From the NCBI GenBank assembly GCA_013821865.1, contig PNJM01000026.1:1-15900 (forward strand): a stretch of DNA of 15,900 nucleotides. Reading direction: 5' to 3'. Every line of letters begins with the position of its first letter. Positions within the stretch are counted from its first letter, which is position 1. This DNA is from Rhodocyclaceae bacterium (GTDB lineage Bacteria > Pseudomonadota > Gammaproteobacteria > Burkholderiales > Rhodocyclaceae). Positions 1 to 8,597 of this stretch are shown here, one piece after another. Made by a program: the position numbers and the translations under genes. The notes beneath the pieces were generated by a model that did not search any database, was not told the origin of the DNA, and saw only the letters and a program-made list of their open reading frames with translations.

Positions 1-196
1 GGATGTACTCGGCGGGATGCACGCGGGCGATCTGTTCGGCGGTGGCGAACGGTGCATCGTGGAACGACAGGTACATGTCCAGACCGGCGGCAATCAGCCG
101 ATCATTGATCGCCGAAAGCCTCTCCGGGCACTCGGGATGGTGCGCCCCCATGTCGTGCAGCCAGCAGTCGCGGTGGGTGATGAATGCGGTCGTCAT
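1..196 (-). CDS. Histone deacetylase-like hydrolase, N-terminal fragment
   Basis: This is the first 65 codons of a gene that leaves the window at base 1. The reading frame starts at an ATG at 196-194 and is open to the edge. The visible protein begins MTTAFITHRDCWLHDMG and carries HHPECPERL at about residues 19-27, then HPAEYI near the edge. That pattern matches the N-terminus of the arginase/deacetylase-fold HDAC family (AcuC, acetylpolyamine amidohydrolase and related bacterial zinc hydrolases). The catalytic His-His pair and zinc ligands would lie outside the window, so activity and substrate cannot be judged. It is divergent from the MoxR gene, with 99 nt between the two starts. A weak GGGA lies about 6 nt before the ATG. 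Confidence 0.8.
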   Translation of the reverse strand, partial: MTTAFITHRDCWLHDMGAHHPECPERLSAINDRLIAAGLDMYLSFHDAPFATAEQIARVHPAEYI

Positions 197-203
197 TTGG
201 CAT

Positions 204-225
204 CCCGGTCCATGCCGGGTTTTTT
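204..225 (+). terminator. Terminator-like hairpin in the divergent intergenic region
   Basis: A 5-bp stem CCCGG/CCGGG (204-208 with 215-219, 6-nt loop) is followed by six T residues (220-225). It has the shape of a weak rho-independent terminator on the plus strand, but no plus-strand gene precedes it. It could stop antisense transcription crossing the HDAC-like gene, or be chance. An alternative pairing GGCAT/ATGCC (199-203 with 212-216) competes with it. Confidence 0.25.
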
Positions 226-240
226 CATGCGGAATTGCAA

Positions 241-246
241 TACAAT
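241..246 (+). promoter_or_regulatory. Possible -10 element upstream of the MoxR operon
   Basis: TACAAT, 50 nt before the proposed start at 296, matches 5 of 6 bases of the sigma-70 -10 consensus. No good -35 hexamer is visible 16-18 nt upstream, where the sequence is T-rich. This is the best promoter candidate for the plus-strand operon but remains weak. Confidence 0.2.
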
Positions 247-295
247 CGTTCGTCCTGGTTTCATTATCCACTCTTTGCCCCATTCGCCTCAAGTC

Positions 296-1228
296 ATGGC
301 CAATTCAACGCCCCACCCCGCGATTCACCAGGTGATCCATCAGGCCGGCCGCGTCGTCCTGGGCAAGGAGCGGCAGATCCGCCTGGCACTGGCCTGCCTG
401 CTGGCGCGCGGCCACCTTCTGATCGAGGACTTGCCCGGCGTCGGCAAGACCATACTGGCGCATGTGCTGGCCAGGCTGCTCGGGCTGAATTTTCACCGCA
501 TCCAGTTCACCAGCGACATGCTGCCTGCCGACATCATCGGCGTGTCGATTTTCGACCGCGGCACCGGCGCTTTCCAGTTCCACCCCGGCCCGATCTTCGC
601 TCAAATGGTGCTGGTCGACGAGGTCAATCGGGCCACGCCCAAGACCCAGAGCGCGCTGCTCGAGGCCATGGAGGAGCACCAGGTCACCACCGAGGGTGAA
701 ACGCGGCCGCTGCCGGAGCCATTCTTCGTCATCGCCACGCAGAACCCCTCTCACCAGATCGGCACCTTTCCGCTGCCGGAATCCCAGCTTGACCGCTTCC
801 TCATGCGCATCGAACTGGGCTATCCGGACCATGCCGCCGAACGGGAACTGCTCGCGGGCTCCGACCGCCGCGACATGATTGCGACACTCACCCCCTGCAT
901 GGAGCCGGGCGACATGGTCGAACTGCAGTCATCGCTGGCCCAGGTGCACGCCTCGGATGCCCTCATCGCCTACGTTCAGGCGCTGGCCGAGCACACCCGC
1001 CGCGCGCCGGAATACGAAACCGGGCTGAGCCCGCGCGCCGCCCTGGCCCTGCTGCGCGCCGCACGCGCCTGGGCGCTGCTCGATGAGCGCGACATGGTGC
1101 TGCCGGAAGATGTCCAGGCTGTTCTGCCGGCCGTCGCCAGCCATCGCCTGCACCCTGCCGGCGGCGCGTCCGGCGCATCGGCACAGGAAATGGCCGCCGC
1201 CCTGATCGGGGCCGTGCCACTGCCTTAG
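296..1228 (+). CDS. MoxR-family AAA+ ATPase
   Basis: A 310-residue AAA+ ATPase of the MoxR family, cytoplasmic chaperone-like proteins thought to remodel or activate partner proteins. The sequence shows Walker A GVGKT at residues 48-52, Walker B VLVDEVNRA at about 105-113 (D108, E109), sensor 1 ATQNP at 147-151, LDRF with arginine at 167, and sensor 2 SPR at 245-247. The frame is open back to base 17, but that would overlap the divergent gene. The ATG at 296 gives a normal family length and N-terminus, although no strong ribosome binding site precedes it. It is followed after 5 nt by a DUF58 gene and then a transglutaminase, the usual MoxR-DUF58-TgpA trio (for example in Pseudomonas). The partner is inferred to be the DUF58 protein; the substrate is unknown. 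Confidence 0.93.
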   Translation: MANSTPHPAIHQVIHQAGRVVLGKERQIRLALACLLARGHLLIEDLPGVGKTILAHVLARLLGLNFHRIQFTSDMLPADIIGVSIFDRGTGAFQFHPGPIFAQMVLVDEVNRATPKTQSALLEAMEEHQVTTEGETRPLPEPFFVIATQNPSHQIGTFPLPESQLDRFLMRIELGYPDHAAERELLAGSDRRDMIATLTPCMEPGDMVELQSSLAQVHASDALIAYVQALAEHTRRAPEYETGLSPRAALALLRAARAWALLDERDMVLPEDVQAVLPAVASHRLHPAGGASGASAQEMAAALIGAVPLP

Positions 1229-1233
1229 AACTC

Positions 1234-2199
1234 ATGGACGCCGCCCTAGCGTTCAAGCGCTGGCTGTTCCGCCTCCGCGGGCCGGAGACAGCGCCCATCG
1301 TGCTGACGCAGCGCCGCGTCTTCGTCCTGCCCACCCGACCCGGCCTGCTCTACGCCGCCTCGCTCGGAGTGATGCTGCTTGGCGCGATCAATTACAATCT
1401 GAGCCTGGGCTACGCGCTGATTTTCCTGCTCACCGGCCTCGGCATAGTCGCCATCCTGCACACCTTCCGCAACTTGGTGCAGATGGAAATTTCGCCCGGC
1501 CGCGCAGAGCCCGTGTTTGCCGGCGAGACGGCGCACTTCAGGCTGACCTTGTTCAACCGCCGTAGCGACGGCCGCTACGCCCTGGCATTGCGCCTCGGCG
1601 AAAACCGCATGGTGACGACCGACGTCCCGGAACGCGCGCCCGCCACGGTTCAACTTCCCCTGGCCACGGCCTGCCGCGGCTGGCTGCGCCCGGGGCGCAT
1701 CACGCTGGAAACGCGCTATCCGCTGGGCCTGGTGCGCGCCTGGAGCTACGTCGAGCCGGACATGCGCTGCCTGGTCTACCCGGCGCCAGAACCGAACGCC
1801 CCGCCTCTGCCGCTGGCGGGCGCAGGCGAAAGCGGCGGGCTGCGCTCCGGCCGCGGAACCGAGGATTTCTCCGGCCTGCGCGGCCACCAGCCGGCCGACC
1901 CACCGCGGCACATCGCCTGGAAGGCCGTGGTGCGCCAGGGCGGCATCGGACCCCTGCTCACCAAGCAGTTCGCCGGCGCCAGCGCCGCCCTGTTATGGCT
2001 CGACTGGAACGATCTGCCGCCAACATTCGGCACCGAGGCACGGCTGTCCCGCCTGACGCGCTGGCTGATCGATGCCCAGTCCGAGGGGCTGGTTTTCGGC
2101 CTGCGCATTCCGGGAAAGGATATCCCTCCTGCCCAGGGCGAGCGGCATTTCCAGTCCTGCCTCGAAGTTCTGGCCTTGCATGGCGAAGAAGGCGCGTAA
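1234..2199 (+). CDS. DUF58 domain membrane protein
   Basis: A 321-residue protein with two hydrophobic segments near the N-terminus (about residues 36-52 and 58-75), then a long soluble part. The DUF58 signature lies at about 207-230: GRGTEDFSGLRGHQPADPPR followed by HIAWKA, matching the family pattern of G-x-EF-x-x-LR...D-x-x-R-x-I-x-W. DUF58 proteins are regularly encoded next to MoxR ATPases and are believed to be their partners; no enzymatic activity is established. The gene starts 5 nt after the MoxR stop, and its end overlaps the next gene by 20 nt, so it is very likely co-transcribed and translationally coupled. The Gly-Asp of the usual YxxGD motif reads QPAD here, a small deviation. 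Confidence 0.9.
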   Translation: MDAALAFKRWLFRLRGPETAPIVLTQRRVFVLPTRPGLLYAASLGVMLLGAINYNLSLGYALIFLLTGLGIVAILHTFRNLVQMEISPGRAEPVFAGETAHFRLTLFNRRSDGRYALALRLGENRMVTTDVPERAPATVQLPLATACRGWLRPGRITLETRYPLGLVRAWSYVEPDMRCLVYPAPEPNAPPLPLAGAGESGGLRSGRGTEDFSGLRGHQPADPPRHIAWKAVVRQGGIGPLLTKQFAGASAALLWLDWNDLPPTFGTEARLSRLTRWLIDAQSEGLVFGLRIPGKDIPPAQGERHFQSCLEVLALHGEEGA

Positions 2200-4192
2200 A
2201 AAAGACGAAGGCGCTCCGCTTACGCGCTCGCACGAGCTTTGGCTGATCGCCTGCGCCGCGCTGACACTGGCGCCCCATGCCGTCCACGCGCCGCTGTGGC
2301 TCAGCCTCGCCACGGGCGGCATGCTTGCCTGGCGCGGGCTCATCTGGTGGCGCCGCCGGCAGTTGCCGCCGCGCTGGCTCCTCGCCCTGCTGGTGCTCGC
2401 CGGGAGCGTCGCCGTCCTGGCCACCTACCGCCATTTCTTCGGCAAGGATCCGGGCGTGGCCTTGCTCATTCTGTTCCTTGCCCTCAAGTTGATGGAATCG
2501 CGCGGCGTACGCGACGCCCTGGCGGCCCTCTTCCTTTGCTATTTCCTGCTGCTCACGCATTTCCTCTACACGCAGAGCATAGAGGTTGCCGGCGTAACCA
2601 TCGCCGCCCTGGTGGTCATTACCGCAACGCTCGCCGGCCTTGCCCATGCCGGTCGGCCGGCGTCAGCCAATCTGCGTCTCTCATCGCTGATGCTGGTGCA
2701 GGCCCTGCCCTTCATGCTCGTCCTGTTCCTGCTCTTTCCGCGCGTGCAGGGGCCGCTCTGGGGCCTGCCCATGGACGCCTACAGCGGGCTGACCGGGCTG
2801 TCGGACACCATGTCGCCCGGATCGATCAGCGAACTGTCCCTCTCCGGGGCGATCGCCTTCCGCGTCAAGTTCGAGGGCAAGCCGCCGCCGCACAATATGC
2901 TCTACTGGCGCGGGCCGGTGCTGCGCCACTTCGACGGCCGCAACTGGCGTCCCGGACGGCAGACGGTGTCCACCGAGCTGCCCTATGCCGCCAAGGGGCC
3001 GGACATCGCCTACGCGGTGACCCTGGAGCCGCACAACAAGGCCTGGCTGTTCGCCCTCGAGATGCCCGCCCTGCTGCCGCCTGACGCGGTGATCTCCAGC
3101 GACTATCAGCTTCTGTCAAGAACCCTGGTGCGCGCACGCCTCCGTTACGAATTGCGCTCCCACCCCGGCCTGGTGCCGGGCACGGAAGAATCCACGGAGA
3201 CCTTGAAAGCAAGCCTGCAGCTACCGGCCGGGATCAATCCGCGCGCCCGCGCGCTCGCCGCGGAATGGCGGCGCCAGCTTGGCGATGACGAGGCCGTCAT
3301 CCGCCAGATGCTCGGCCACTTCCGCCGCGAGTTTTTCGTCTATACGCTCACCCCGCCGCCGCTGGGAAAGAACGGCATCGACGAGTTTCTCTTCGAGACC
3401 AGACGCGGCTTCTGCGAACACTATGCGGCCGCATTCGTGTTCATGATGCGCGCCGCCGGCATTCCGGCGCGCGTCGTCACCGGCTACCAGGGCGGAGAAC
3501 AAAACCCGGTCGACGGCTATTTCATCGTGCGTCAATCGGATGCCCACGCCTGGGCCGAGGTCTGGCTGGCCAACAAGGGCTGGGTGCGCATCGACCCCAC
3601 TGCCGCCATTGCCCCTTCACGCATCGAGGCGGGACTCGCCGCGGCCGTGCCGGAGGGGGAGCCCGTGCCTTTCCTTGTACGCAGTGACCTCTCCTGGCTG
3701 CGCGAACTCCGCTTCCGCTGGGAGGCCATGAACAACTCCTGGAACCAGTGGGTACTCGGGTACAACCCGCAGCGCCAGCGCGAACTACTGTCGCGCCTGG
3801 GGATGCGCGAGCCGGACTGGCAAAGCATGACTGCCGCCCTGGCCGTGCTCTCCGGGTTGCTCATGCTTGCGCTGACGGCCTGGGCGCTGCGCCGGCGCAT
3901 CCGCCTCGACCCTGCGCTGCGTGCCTGGAACCGCCTCAGCTGCAAGATGGCGGGCATCGGCCTGGCGCGATATGCTTGGGAGGGGCCTGCCGACTACGCG
4001 CGGCGCGTGGCCGAGGCCCGGCCGGAGCTCGCCATGGAGATGGAACGTGTCGCCGCCCTCTACATCTCGCTGCGGTACGACAGAAGGAAGTCCCGGCGGG
4101 ACGGCCTGATGGACGGAAAGAATGAAGACGGGAAACTGTTGCAGGAAATGAACCAGATGATCGCCGGACTGAAAATTCATGCCGCCCGATGA
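2180..4192 (+). CDS. tgpA: TgpA-like membrane protein with periplasmic transglutaminase domain
   Basis: A 670-residue protein with the architecture of TgpA/DUF3488 proteins. Residues about 20-186 hold a cluster of hydrophobic segments (about 20-50, 66-82, 92-105, 113-131, 136-155, 168-186). A soluble region follows, with a transglutaminase-like core at about 400-480: GFCEHYAAAF with Cys412, SDAHAWAEVW with His456, and RIDPT with Asp472, giving a complete Cys-His-Asp triad. A last membrane segment (about 551-570) precedes a cytoplasmic DUF4129-like tail. TgpA of Pseudomonas aeruginosa is essential for viability there; its exact substrate is not settled. The frame is open from 2072, but the ATG at 2180 starts a lysine-rich cytoplasmic N-terminus and gives a modest 20-nt overlap with the DUF58 gene. 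The stop overlaps the mltB start (ATGA). Confidence 0.92.
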   Translation: MAKKARKKDEGAPLTRSHELWLIACAALTLAPHAVHAPLWLSLATGGMLAWRGLIWWRRRQLPPRWLLALLVLAGSVAVLATYRHFFGKDPGVALLILFLALKLMESRGVRDALAALFLCYFLLLTHFLYTQSIEVAGVTIAALVVITATLAGLAHAGRPASANLRLSSLMLVQALPFMLVLFLLFPRVQGPLWGLPMDAYSGLTGLSDTMSPGSISELSLSGAIAFRVKFEGKPPPHNMLYWRGPVLRHFDGRNWRPGRQTVSTELPYAAKGPDIAYAVTLEPHNKAWLFALEMPALLPPDAVISSDYQLLSRTLVRARLRYELRSHPGLVPGTEESTETLKASLQLPAGINPRARALAAEWRRQLGDDEAVIRQMLGHFRREFFVYTLTPPPLGKNGIDEFLFETRRGFCEHYAAAFVFMMRAAGIPARVVTGYQGGEQNPVDGYFIVRQSDAHAWAEVWLANKGWVRIDPTAAIAPSRIEAGLAAAVPEGEPVPFLVRSDLSWLRELRFRWEAMNNSWNQWVLGYNPQRQRELLSRLGMREPDWQSMTAALAVLSGLLMLALTAWALRRRIRLDPALRAWNRLSCKMAGIGLARYAWEGPADYARRVAEARPELAMEMERVAALYISLRYDRRKSRRDGLMDGKNEDGKLLQEMNQMIAGLKIHAAR

Positions 4193-5181
4193 ACCGCCTT
4201 GCCTTGATTCTCCTCTCCGCGCTCTGGCCGGCCTTTTCCCTGGCCGGTAATTTTTCCCAGCGCGCCGACGTACGCGAGTTCATAGCCGAGATGCATGAAA
4301 AGCACGGCTTCGAACGCACCCAACTGATGCGGCTGTTCAGCCATGCGCAACCGCAGCCGAAGGCGATCAGGGCCATCATGCCGCCGCGCGACCCTTCGGT
4401 CCGCTCCTGGCAGACCTACCGGTCGCGCTACGTGGAGCCGGTACGCATCGAAGGCGGCCTGCGTTTCTGGGAACAGCAGCGTGAAGCGCTGGAAGCCGCG
4501 CAAAGCGCCTATGGCGTTTCGCAGGAGATCATCGTCGCCATCATCGGCGTCGAAACCGTATATGGCCGCAACACCGGACGCTTTCCTGCCCTGGCCACCC
4601 TGGCCACGCTGGCTTTCGACTATCCGCCGCGCGCCGGGCTGTTTCGCAACGAGCTGGAAGCGCTGCTCCTGCTTGCGCGGGAGAGCCGGCGCAGCCCGCT
4701 CGGCTACCTCGGCTCCTATGCCGGCGCACTGGGCATTCCGCAGTTCCTGCCCAGCAGCGTGCGCAACTGGGGCGTGGACTTCGACGGCGACGGGCGCATC
4801 GACCTGGCCGGCAGCGCAGCGGACGCCGTCGGCAGCGTGGCCAATTTCCTGAAAAGCCATGGCTGGGAACCGGAGGGCCCGGTGGCCGTGCCGGCACGCG
4901 TTTCCGGCGAACGTTACGCAGAATTGATCGAGGCCGGGATTGCGCCGCGCCTGACGCCCGCCCAGATGCAGGAGTACGGCGTAACAGCAGACGATGCGCC
5001 CGAGGCGCCGTGCGCGCTGATCGATCTGGTGACACCGGGCGAGCCGATGGAGTACTGGCTGGGGTACAGGAACTTCCACGCGCTGACGCGCTACAACCGC
5101 TCCAGCTTCTACGCAATGGCGGTTTATGCGCTCTCGCGCGAACTGCGCATGGAGCGCGAAGCGCGCCTGGCTTCGCGTTAG
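4189..5181 (+). CDS. mltB: Lytic murein transglycosylase B (MltB/Slt35 family)
   Basis: A 330-residue periplasmic lytic transglycosylase that cleaves the MurNAc-GlcNAc bond of peptidoglycan to give 1,6-anhydro-MurNAc ends. The N-terminus is a signal peptide with probable cleavage after SLA (residue 19). Catalytic Glu122 sits in [13 protein letters not shown]. The family blocks [12 protein letters not shown] (179-190), the EF-hand-like [10 protein letters not shown] (197-206) and [10 protein letters not shown] (301-310) are present. No lipobox cysteine follows the signal sequence and the only cysteine is at 275, so unlike E. coli MltB this should be a soluble periplasmic form. The ATG overlaps the tgpA stop as ATGA, implying translational coupling to the MoxR-DUF58-TgpA genes. 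Its TAG overlaps the convergent rpoS stop. Confidence 0.94.
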   Translation: MNRLALILLSALWPAFSLAGNFSQRADVREFIAEMHEKHGFERTQLMRLFSHAQPQPKAIRAIMPPRDPSVRSWQTYRSRYVEPVRIEGGLRFWEQQREALEAAQSAYGVSQEIIVAIIGVETVYGRNTGRFPALATLATLAFDYPPRAGLFRNELEALLLLARESRRSPLGYLGSYAGALGIPQFLPSSVRNWGVDFDGDGRIDLAGSAADAVGSVANFLKSHGWEPEGPVAVPARVSGERYAELIEAGIAPRLTPAQMQEYGVTADDAPEAPCALIDLVTPGEPMEYWLGYRNFHALTRYNRSSFYAMAVYALSRELRMEREARLASR

Positions 5182-6104
5182 AGCAGGATGTCCTTTGACA
5201 CGCCGCGGCGCTTGAGGATGCGCCGCAACTGGGCCAGCGCCTCGATCTGGATCTGGCGCACCCGTTCGCGCGTGAGGGACAGGCGCTCTGCCAGTTCCTC
5301 GAGCGTCGCCACCTCGCAGCCGTTGAGGCCGTAGCGCTGCTCGATCACCTTGCGCTGCTTGTCGTTGAGCATGCCTATCCACTCGGCAACCAGGGTCTCG
5401 ACCTCGGCATTGTGGATCTGCATTTCCGGCGACTCGGACTGGTCGTCGGCGATCGACTCGCCGATGGAGAGGCTGGGGTCGATGTCCAGTGGCGCGTCGA
5501 GCGAGGCGACGTGCTCGTTCAGGGCCAGGATCTGGCGCACCTCCTCCACCGGCTTGTCCAGCAACTGGGCAATTTCCTCTATGCCCGTCTCGCGCGCCGC
5601 GGACGCCTCCAGGCGGCGCATGGCGCGCAGCACCGTATTAAGCTCCTTCACCACATGCACCGGCAGGCGGATGGTGCGGGACTGGTTCATGATGGACCGC
5701 TCGATATTCTGGCGTATCCACCAGGTGGCGTAGGTGGAGAAGCGGAAACCGCGCTCGGGATCGTATTTCTCAAGGGCGTGGATCAGCCCGAGATTGCCTT
5801 CCTCGACCAGGTCGAGCAGCGGCATGCCGCGGTTGAGATAGTGCTTGGCGACATTCACCACGAGGCGAAGATTGTGTTCGATCATCTTCTGGCGTGCCGA
5901 CTCATCCCCCTGGCGCACGCGGCGCGACAACGCCAGTTCCTCTTCCGGCGTGAGCAGCGGGTTGGCGCCGATCTCGTTGAGATAAATCTGGGTGACGTCG
6001 TTGAGGAATTCCGTCTCGGCCGGGCCTGTCTCGGCGGCCGGAGCGGATTCCGGCGCGACAGGCTCGATCAGTTCGCCTTCTTCCGGAAATGCCTCGTCGC
6101 GCAT
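5178..6104 (-). CDS. rpoS: RNA polymerase sigma factor RpoS (sigma-38)
   Basis: A 308-residue group 2 sigma-70 family factor that directs RNA polymerase to stationary-phase and general stress promoters. Region 1.2 starts at about residue 35 ([21 protein letters not shown]); region 2 holds [20 protein letters not shown] and the -10 recognition stretch [19 protein letters not shown] (120-138). [14 protein letters not shown] (143-156) marks region 3. The region 4.2 helix-turn-helix is at about 267-294. The acidic N-terminus before residue 33 is short, in line with a length slightly below E. coli RpoS (330). The frame is open upstream into nlpD, but the ATG at 6104, 10 nt after the nlpD stop, begins the recognisable protein. 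In E. coli the main rpoS promoter lies inside nlpD; I could not identify one here. Confidence 0.96.
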   Translation of the reverse strand: MRDEAFPEEGELIEPVAPESAPAAETGPAETEFLNDVTQIYLNEIGANPLLTPEEELALSRRVRQGDESARQKMIEHNLRLVVNVAKHYLNRGMPLLDLVEEGNLGLIHALEKYDPERGFRFSTYATWWIRQNIERSIMNQSRTIRLPVHVVKELNTVLRAMRRLEASAARETGIEEIAQLLDKPVEEVRQILALNEHVASLDAPLDIDPSLSIGESIADDQSESPEMQIHNAEVETLVAEWIGMLNDKQRKVIEQRYGLNGCEVATLEELAERLSLTRERVRQIQIEALAQLRRILKRRGVSKDILL

Positions 6105-6114
6105 GGCCCGCGTC

Positions 6115-6999
6115 TCAACGCGCCGGCAGGTACTTGAGCGGATCCAGCGGCTTGCCCTGGTGGCGGATCTCGAAATGAATCTTGGCCTGATCCGTGTCGG
6201 AATTGCCCACCTCGGCGATCTTCTGGCCCCTGGCCACCATCTGCCCTTCCTTGGCGAGAAGCTTGCTGTTGTGGGCATAGACGCTCGTCATGCCGCCGGG
6301 GTGCTGAACAATGAGCAGATTGCCGTAGCCGCGAATGCCATTGTTGGCATAGGTGACCTTGCCGGCCTCGGCCGCCAGCACCGGGTCGCCGATTCTGCCG
6401 CCTATGTCGATTCCCTTGCTGCCACCTTCCGCGAAAGCCGCAATCATCCTGCCGTTGCCCGGCCAGCCCCAATTAAGCTCGGCACCCCCCCCTGCTGCGG
6501 ATTCTGCCGGTTTGGGCTCCGGCCTGGCAGCCGCGGCCTGCGGTTCCTCGCTCTTTTGAGCAGCCGCCACCGCCTGCTCGGAATAGGGCTGCTTGCCGCC
6601 TTTCGGTTCGCGCTTGTAGGTTTCGGTATTCGTTCCGAACGGCCGCATCTCGACGGTGGCCGGCCCTGCGATGGGCTTCGCCACGGCCGCAGCTTCGGGC
6701 GGCGTCAAGCGCAGTTGTTGGCCGATCTTGATGGCGTTGGGATTTTCCAGGCCATTCCAGGCGGCCATATCACGAGGCGAATGACCGTGGTCGAGGGCTA
6801 TGCTGTAGAGCGTATCTCCTTTTTTCACCGTATAAAAATCGCCCGGGGCGGCAGCCGGCGCGGTTGCCGCCGGCCTGGCCGGGGCCGCCCCGCGCTCGAT
6901 GACGGGAGCCGAGGTCTTGCTGGCGCAGCCCGCGAGCAGAAGCAACGCGAAGGCGCCGAGGAAAACCGCGCAGCGTGGAGCGGCAAGACCCATCGTCAT
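6115..6999 (-). CDS. nlpD: NlpD-type lipoprotein, amidase activator (LysM and degenerate M23)
   Basis: A 294-residue outer-membrane lipoprotein that in E. coli activates the amidase AmiC during septal peptidoglycan splitting. A lipoprotein signal ends in LLAGC, with Cys25 as lipidation site. A LysM domain spans about 54-99 ([14 protein letters not shown] onward). An Ala/Pro/Lys-rich linker leads to an M23/LytM-like domain at about 181-294 ending in [18 protein letters not shown]. Two zinc-ligand positions of active M23 peptidases are replaced (Ser194 where His is expected before KGIDI, Lys273 in place of the first His of HxH), while Asp198, His243 and His275 remain. This is the non-catalytic NlpD/EnvC pattern. 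The ATG overlaps the pcm stop as ATGA with AGGAG at 7008-7004; a second ATG two codons on (6993) is possible. Confidence 0.95.
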   Translation of the reverse strand: MTMGLAAPRCAVFLGAFALLLLAGCASKTSAPVIERGAAPARPAATAPAAAPGDFYTVKKGDTLYSIALDHGHSPRDMAAWNGLENPNAIKIGQQLRLTPPEAAAVAKPIAGPATVEMRPFGTNTETYKREPKGGKQPYSEQAVAAAQKSEEPQAAAARPEPKPAESAAGGGAELNWGWPGNGRMIAAFAEGGSKGIDIGGRIGDPVLAAEAGKVTYANNGIRGYGNLLIVQHPGGMTSVYAHNSKLLAKEGQMVARGQKIAEVGNSDTDQAKIHFEIRHQGKPLDPLKYLPAR

Positions 7000-7652
7000 T
7001 CGACTCCTGCAACCAAGGGTACGAAACGCACCGCCTCAAGACGGGTTTCGCTGAAGCCCTGCTGACCGCGCTCGATCAGGCTGAGGGACTGCTCGGCAGT
7101 GCCGAGCGGCAAAATCATGCGCCCGCCCGCCGCCAGCTGATCCAGCAGCGCCTGCGGCACACGCGCCGAAGCAGCGGCAACGATGATTGTATCGAAAGGA
7201 GCGGCTTCCGCCAGCCCCAGATTGCCGTCGGCATGTTTCAGCCTTACGTTGGGCAACCGAAGATGGCGAAGGTTCGAACGCGCGCGCGCCAGCATCTGGG
7301 CTATGCGTTCCACGGCATAGACCTCCTTCGCCAGTTGCGCCAGGACTGCCGCCTGATAGCCGCATCCGGCACCGATCTCCAGCGTTTTGCCCAGTTCGCG
7401 CCCCCCGCGCAGCAACTCGATCATCCGAGCGACGATGAAGGGCTGGGAGATGGTCTGCTGAAAACCGAGCGGCAGAGCGGTGTCCTCGTAGGCGCGCGAG
7501 GCCAGCGCCTCCTCGACGAAAATATGGCGCGGCACCACGGCCATCGCCGCCAGCACCCGCTCGTCACGGATGCCCTGCTCGCGCAGGCGCTCGATCATGC
7601 GCGCGCGCGTGCGCTGCGACGTCATGCCGATGCCGGAGATCTCCCGTTTCAT
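6996..7652 (-). CDS. pcm: Protein-L-isoaspartate O-methyltransferase
   Basis: A 218-residue SAM-dependent methyltransferase that methylates L-isoaspartyl residues in aged proteins, starting their repair. The SAM-binding motif I is [10 protein letters not shown] at 91-100, followed by VYAVER at 111-116. The PCMT-specific stretch [17 protein letters not shown] is at 61-77, and the end of the substrate-binding core is GGRMILPLG at 176-184. The frame also has a TTG at 7664, but the ATG at 7652 forms an ATGA overlap with the surE stop and begins [14 protein letters not shown], as in relatives, so it is preferred. The gene lies in the surE-pcm-nlpD-rpoS order and is probably translated by coupling from surE. 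Length is normal for the family (about 210-220). Confidence 0.95.
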   Translation of the reverse strand: MKREISGIGMTSQRTRARMIERLREQGIRDERVLAAMAVVPRHIFVEEALASRAYEDTALPLGFQQTISQPFIVARMIELLRGGRELGKTLEIGAGCGYQAAVLAQLAKEVYAVERIAQMLARARSNLRHLRLPNVRLKHADGNLGLAEAAPFDTIIVAAASARVPQALLDQLAAGGRMILPLGTAEQSLSLIERGQQGFSETRLEAVRFVPLVAGVE

Positions 7653-8392
7653 TGGCCGAGCCAATTCCTGATAGCGCCGATCTGCGCGGCGTGGGTCAGA
7701 TCGATCTGCAACGGCGTCACCGAGGCATAACCGTTGGACACGGCATGGAAATCGGTGCCCTCGCCGGCATCCTGCGCCACGCCTGCTGCGCCGACCCAGT
7801 AAACGGTCTCGTTGCGCGGGTTCAATTGCTTGATGACGGGCTCGGCCTTGTGCCGCTTGCCCAGGCGGGTCACCTGCAACCCCTTGAGCGTCCCCGGCGC
7901 CACGTCGGGAACATTAATGTTGAGCAGCATGGGCTCGCGCAAAGCCTCGCGCTGGCACCGCTCCACAATCTGCCGCGCCACCCGTGCCGCAGTCTCGAAA
8001 TGCTCCGCCTTGTGGCTGGTCAGTGACACGGCCAAGGAGGGCACGCCGAGCAGGTAGCCTTCGGTGGCGGCGGCGACGGTGCCCGAGTAGATCGTATCGT
8101 CGCCCATGTTGGCGCCACGGTTGATGCCGGAGATCACCATGTCGGGAAGGTGGTCGAGCATGCCGGTGACGGCAAGGTGCACGCAGTCCGTCGGCGTGCC
8201 ATTGACGAAGTAGAAGCCGTTCGCCGCGCGGCGCAGCATCAAGGGGCGATCCAGGGTCAGGGAATTGCTGGCGCCGCTGCGGTCGCGCTCTGGCGCGACT
8301 ACGGTGATGTCGGCGATGTCGGAAAGATGGCGGGCGAGAATCTCGAGGCCAGGCGCAAAGTAGCCGTCGTCGTTGCTCAGCAGGATGCGCAT
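7649..8392 (-). CDS. surE: 5'/3'-nucleotidase SurE
   Basis: A 247-residue metal-dependent survival-protein phosphatase acting on nucleoside 5'- and 3'-monophosphates and short polyphosphate, linked to stationary-phase survival. The N-terminus [15 protein letters not shown] supplies metal ligands Asp8 and Asp9. [17 protein letters not shown] contains Ser39, and the family block [20 protein letters not shown] (88-107) contains Asn91. The frame is open upstream to 8512, but that extension runs through the tRNA-Pro gene and encodes no family sequence, so the ATG at 8392 is chosen; no clear ribosome binding site precedes it. It is the first protein gene of the surE-pcm-nlpD-rpoS set. The 75 nt between it and tRNA-Pro show no obvious intrinsic terminator. 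Confidence 0.96.
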   Translation of the reverse strand: MRILLSNDDGYFAPGLEILARHLSDIADITVVAPERDRSGASNSLTLDRPLMLRRAANGFYFVNGTPTDCVHLAVTGMLDHLPDMVISGINRGANMGDDTIYSGTVAAATEGYLLGVPSLAVSLTSHKAEHFETAARVARQIVERCQREALREPMLLNINVPDVAPGTLKGLQVTRLGKRHKAEPVIKQLNPRNETVYWVGAAGVAQDAGEGTDFHAVSNGYASVTPLQIDLTHAAQIGAIRNWLGQ

Positions 8393-8467
8393 GGCGATGT
8401 CGTGATAATTTGCCGCGCCGCCGGAGAAACTGGCCTCTGGCTGACTTCTCCAACCTCTGGAAGTGAA

Positions 8468-8545
<78 letters not shown>

Positions 8546-8555
8546 CTGGGTGCGA

Positions 8556-8561
8556 ATTATA
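8556..8561 (-). promoter_or_regulatory. Probable -10 element for tRNA-Pro
   Basis: A perfect TATAAT on the minus strand lies 11 nt upstream of the mature tRNA 5' end, which would give a leader of only a few bases. The stretch 16-18 nt further upstream is GC-rich with no recognisable -35 hexamer. The GC-containing discriminator after the -10 is common at stringently controlled stable-RNA promoters. Confidence 0.5.
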
Positions 8562-8597
8562 ACAGAGAGTGCGGAAGATGCGGGGCGCTTCGCGAAA

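Noticed and set aside
4177..5382. 401-codon minus-strand open frame across mltB
   Set aside because: Antisense to mltB and overlapping the rpoS 3' end; composition is that of a shadow frame.
6105..6278. 58-residue N-terminal extension of RpoS
   Set aside because: It overlaps the nlpD 3' end in another frame, is Arg/Ser-rich shadow sequence, and does not resemble RpoS.
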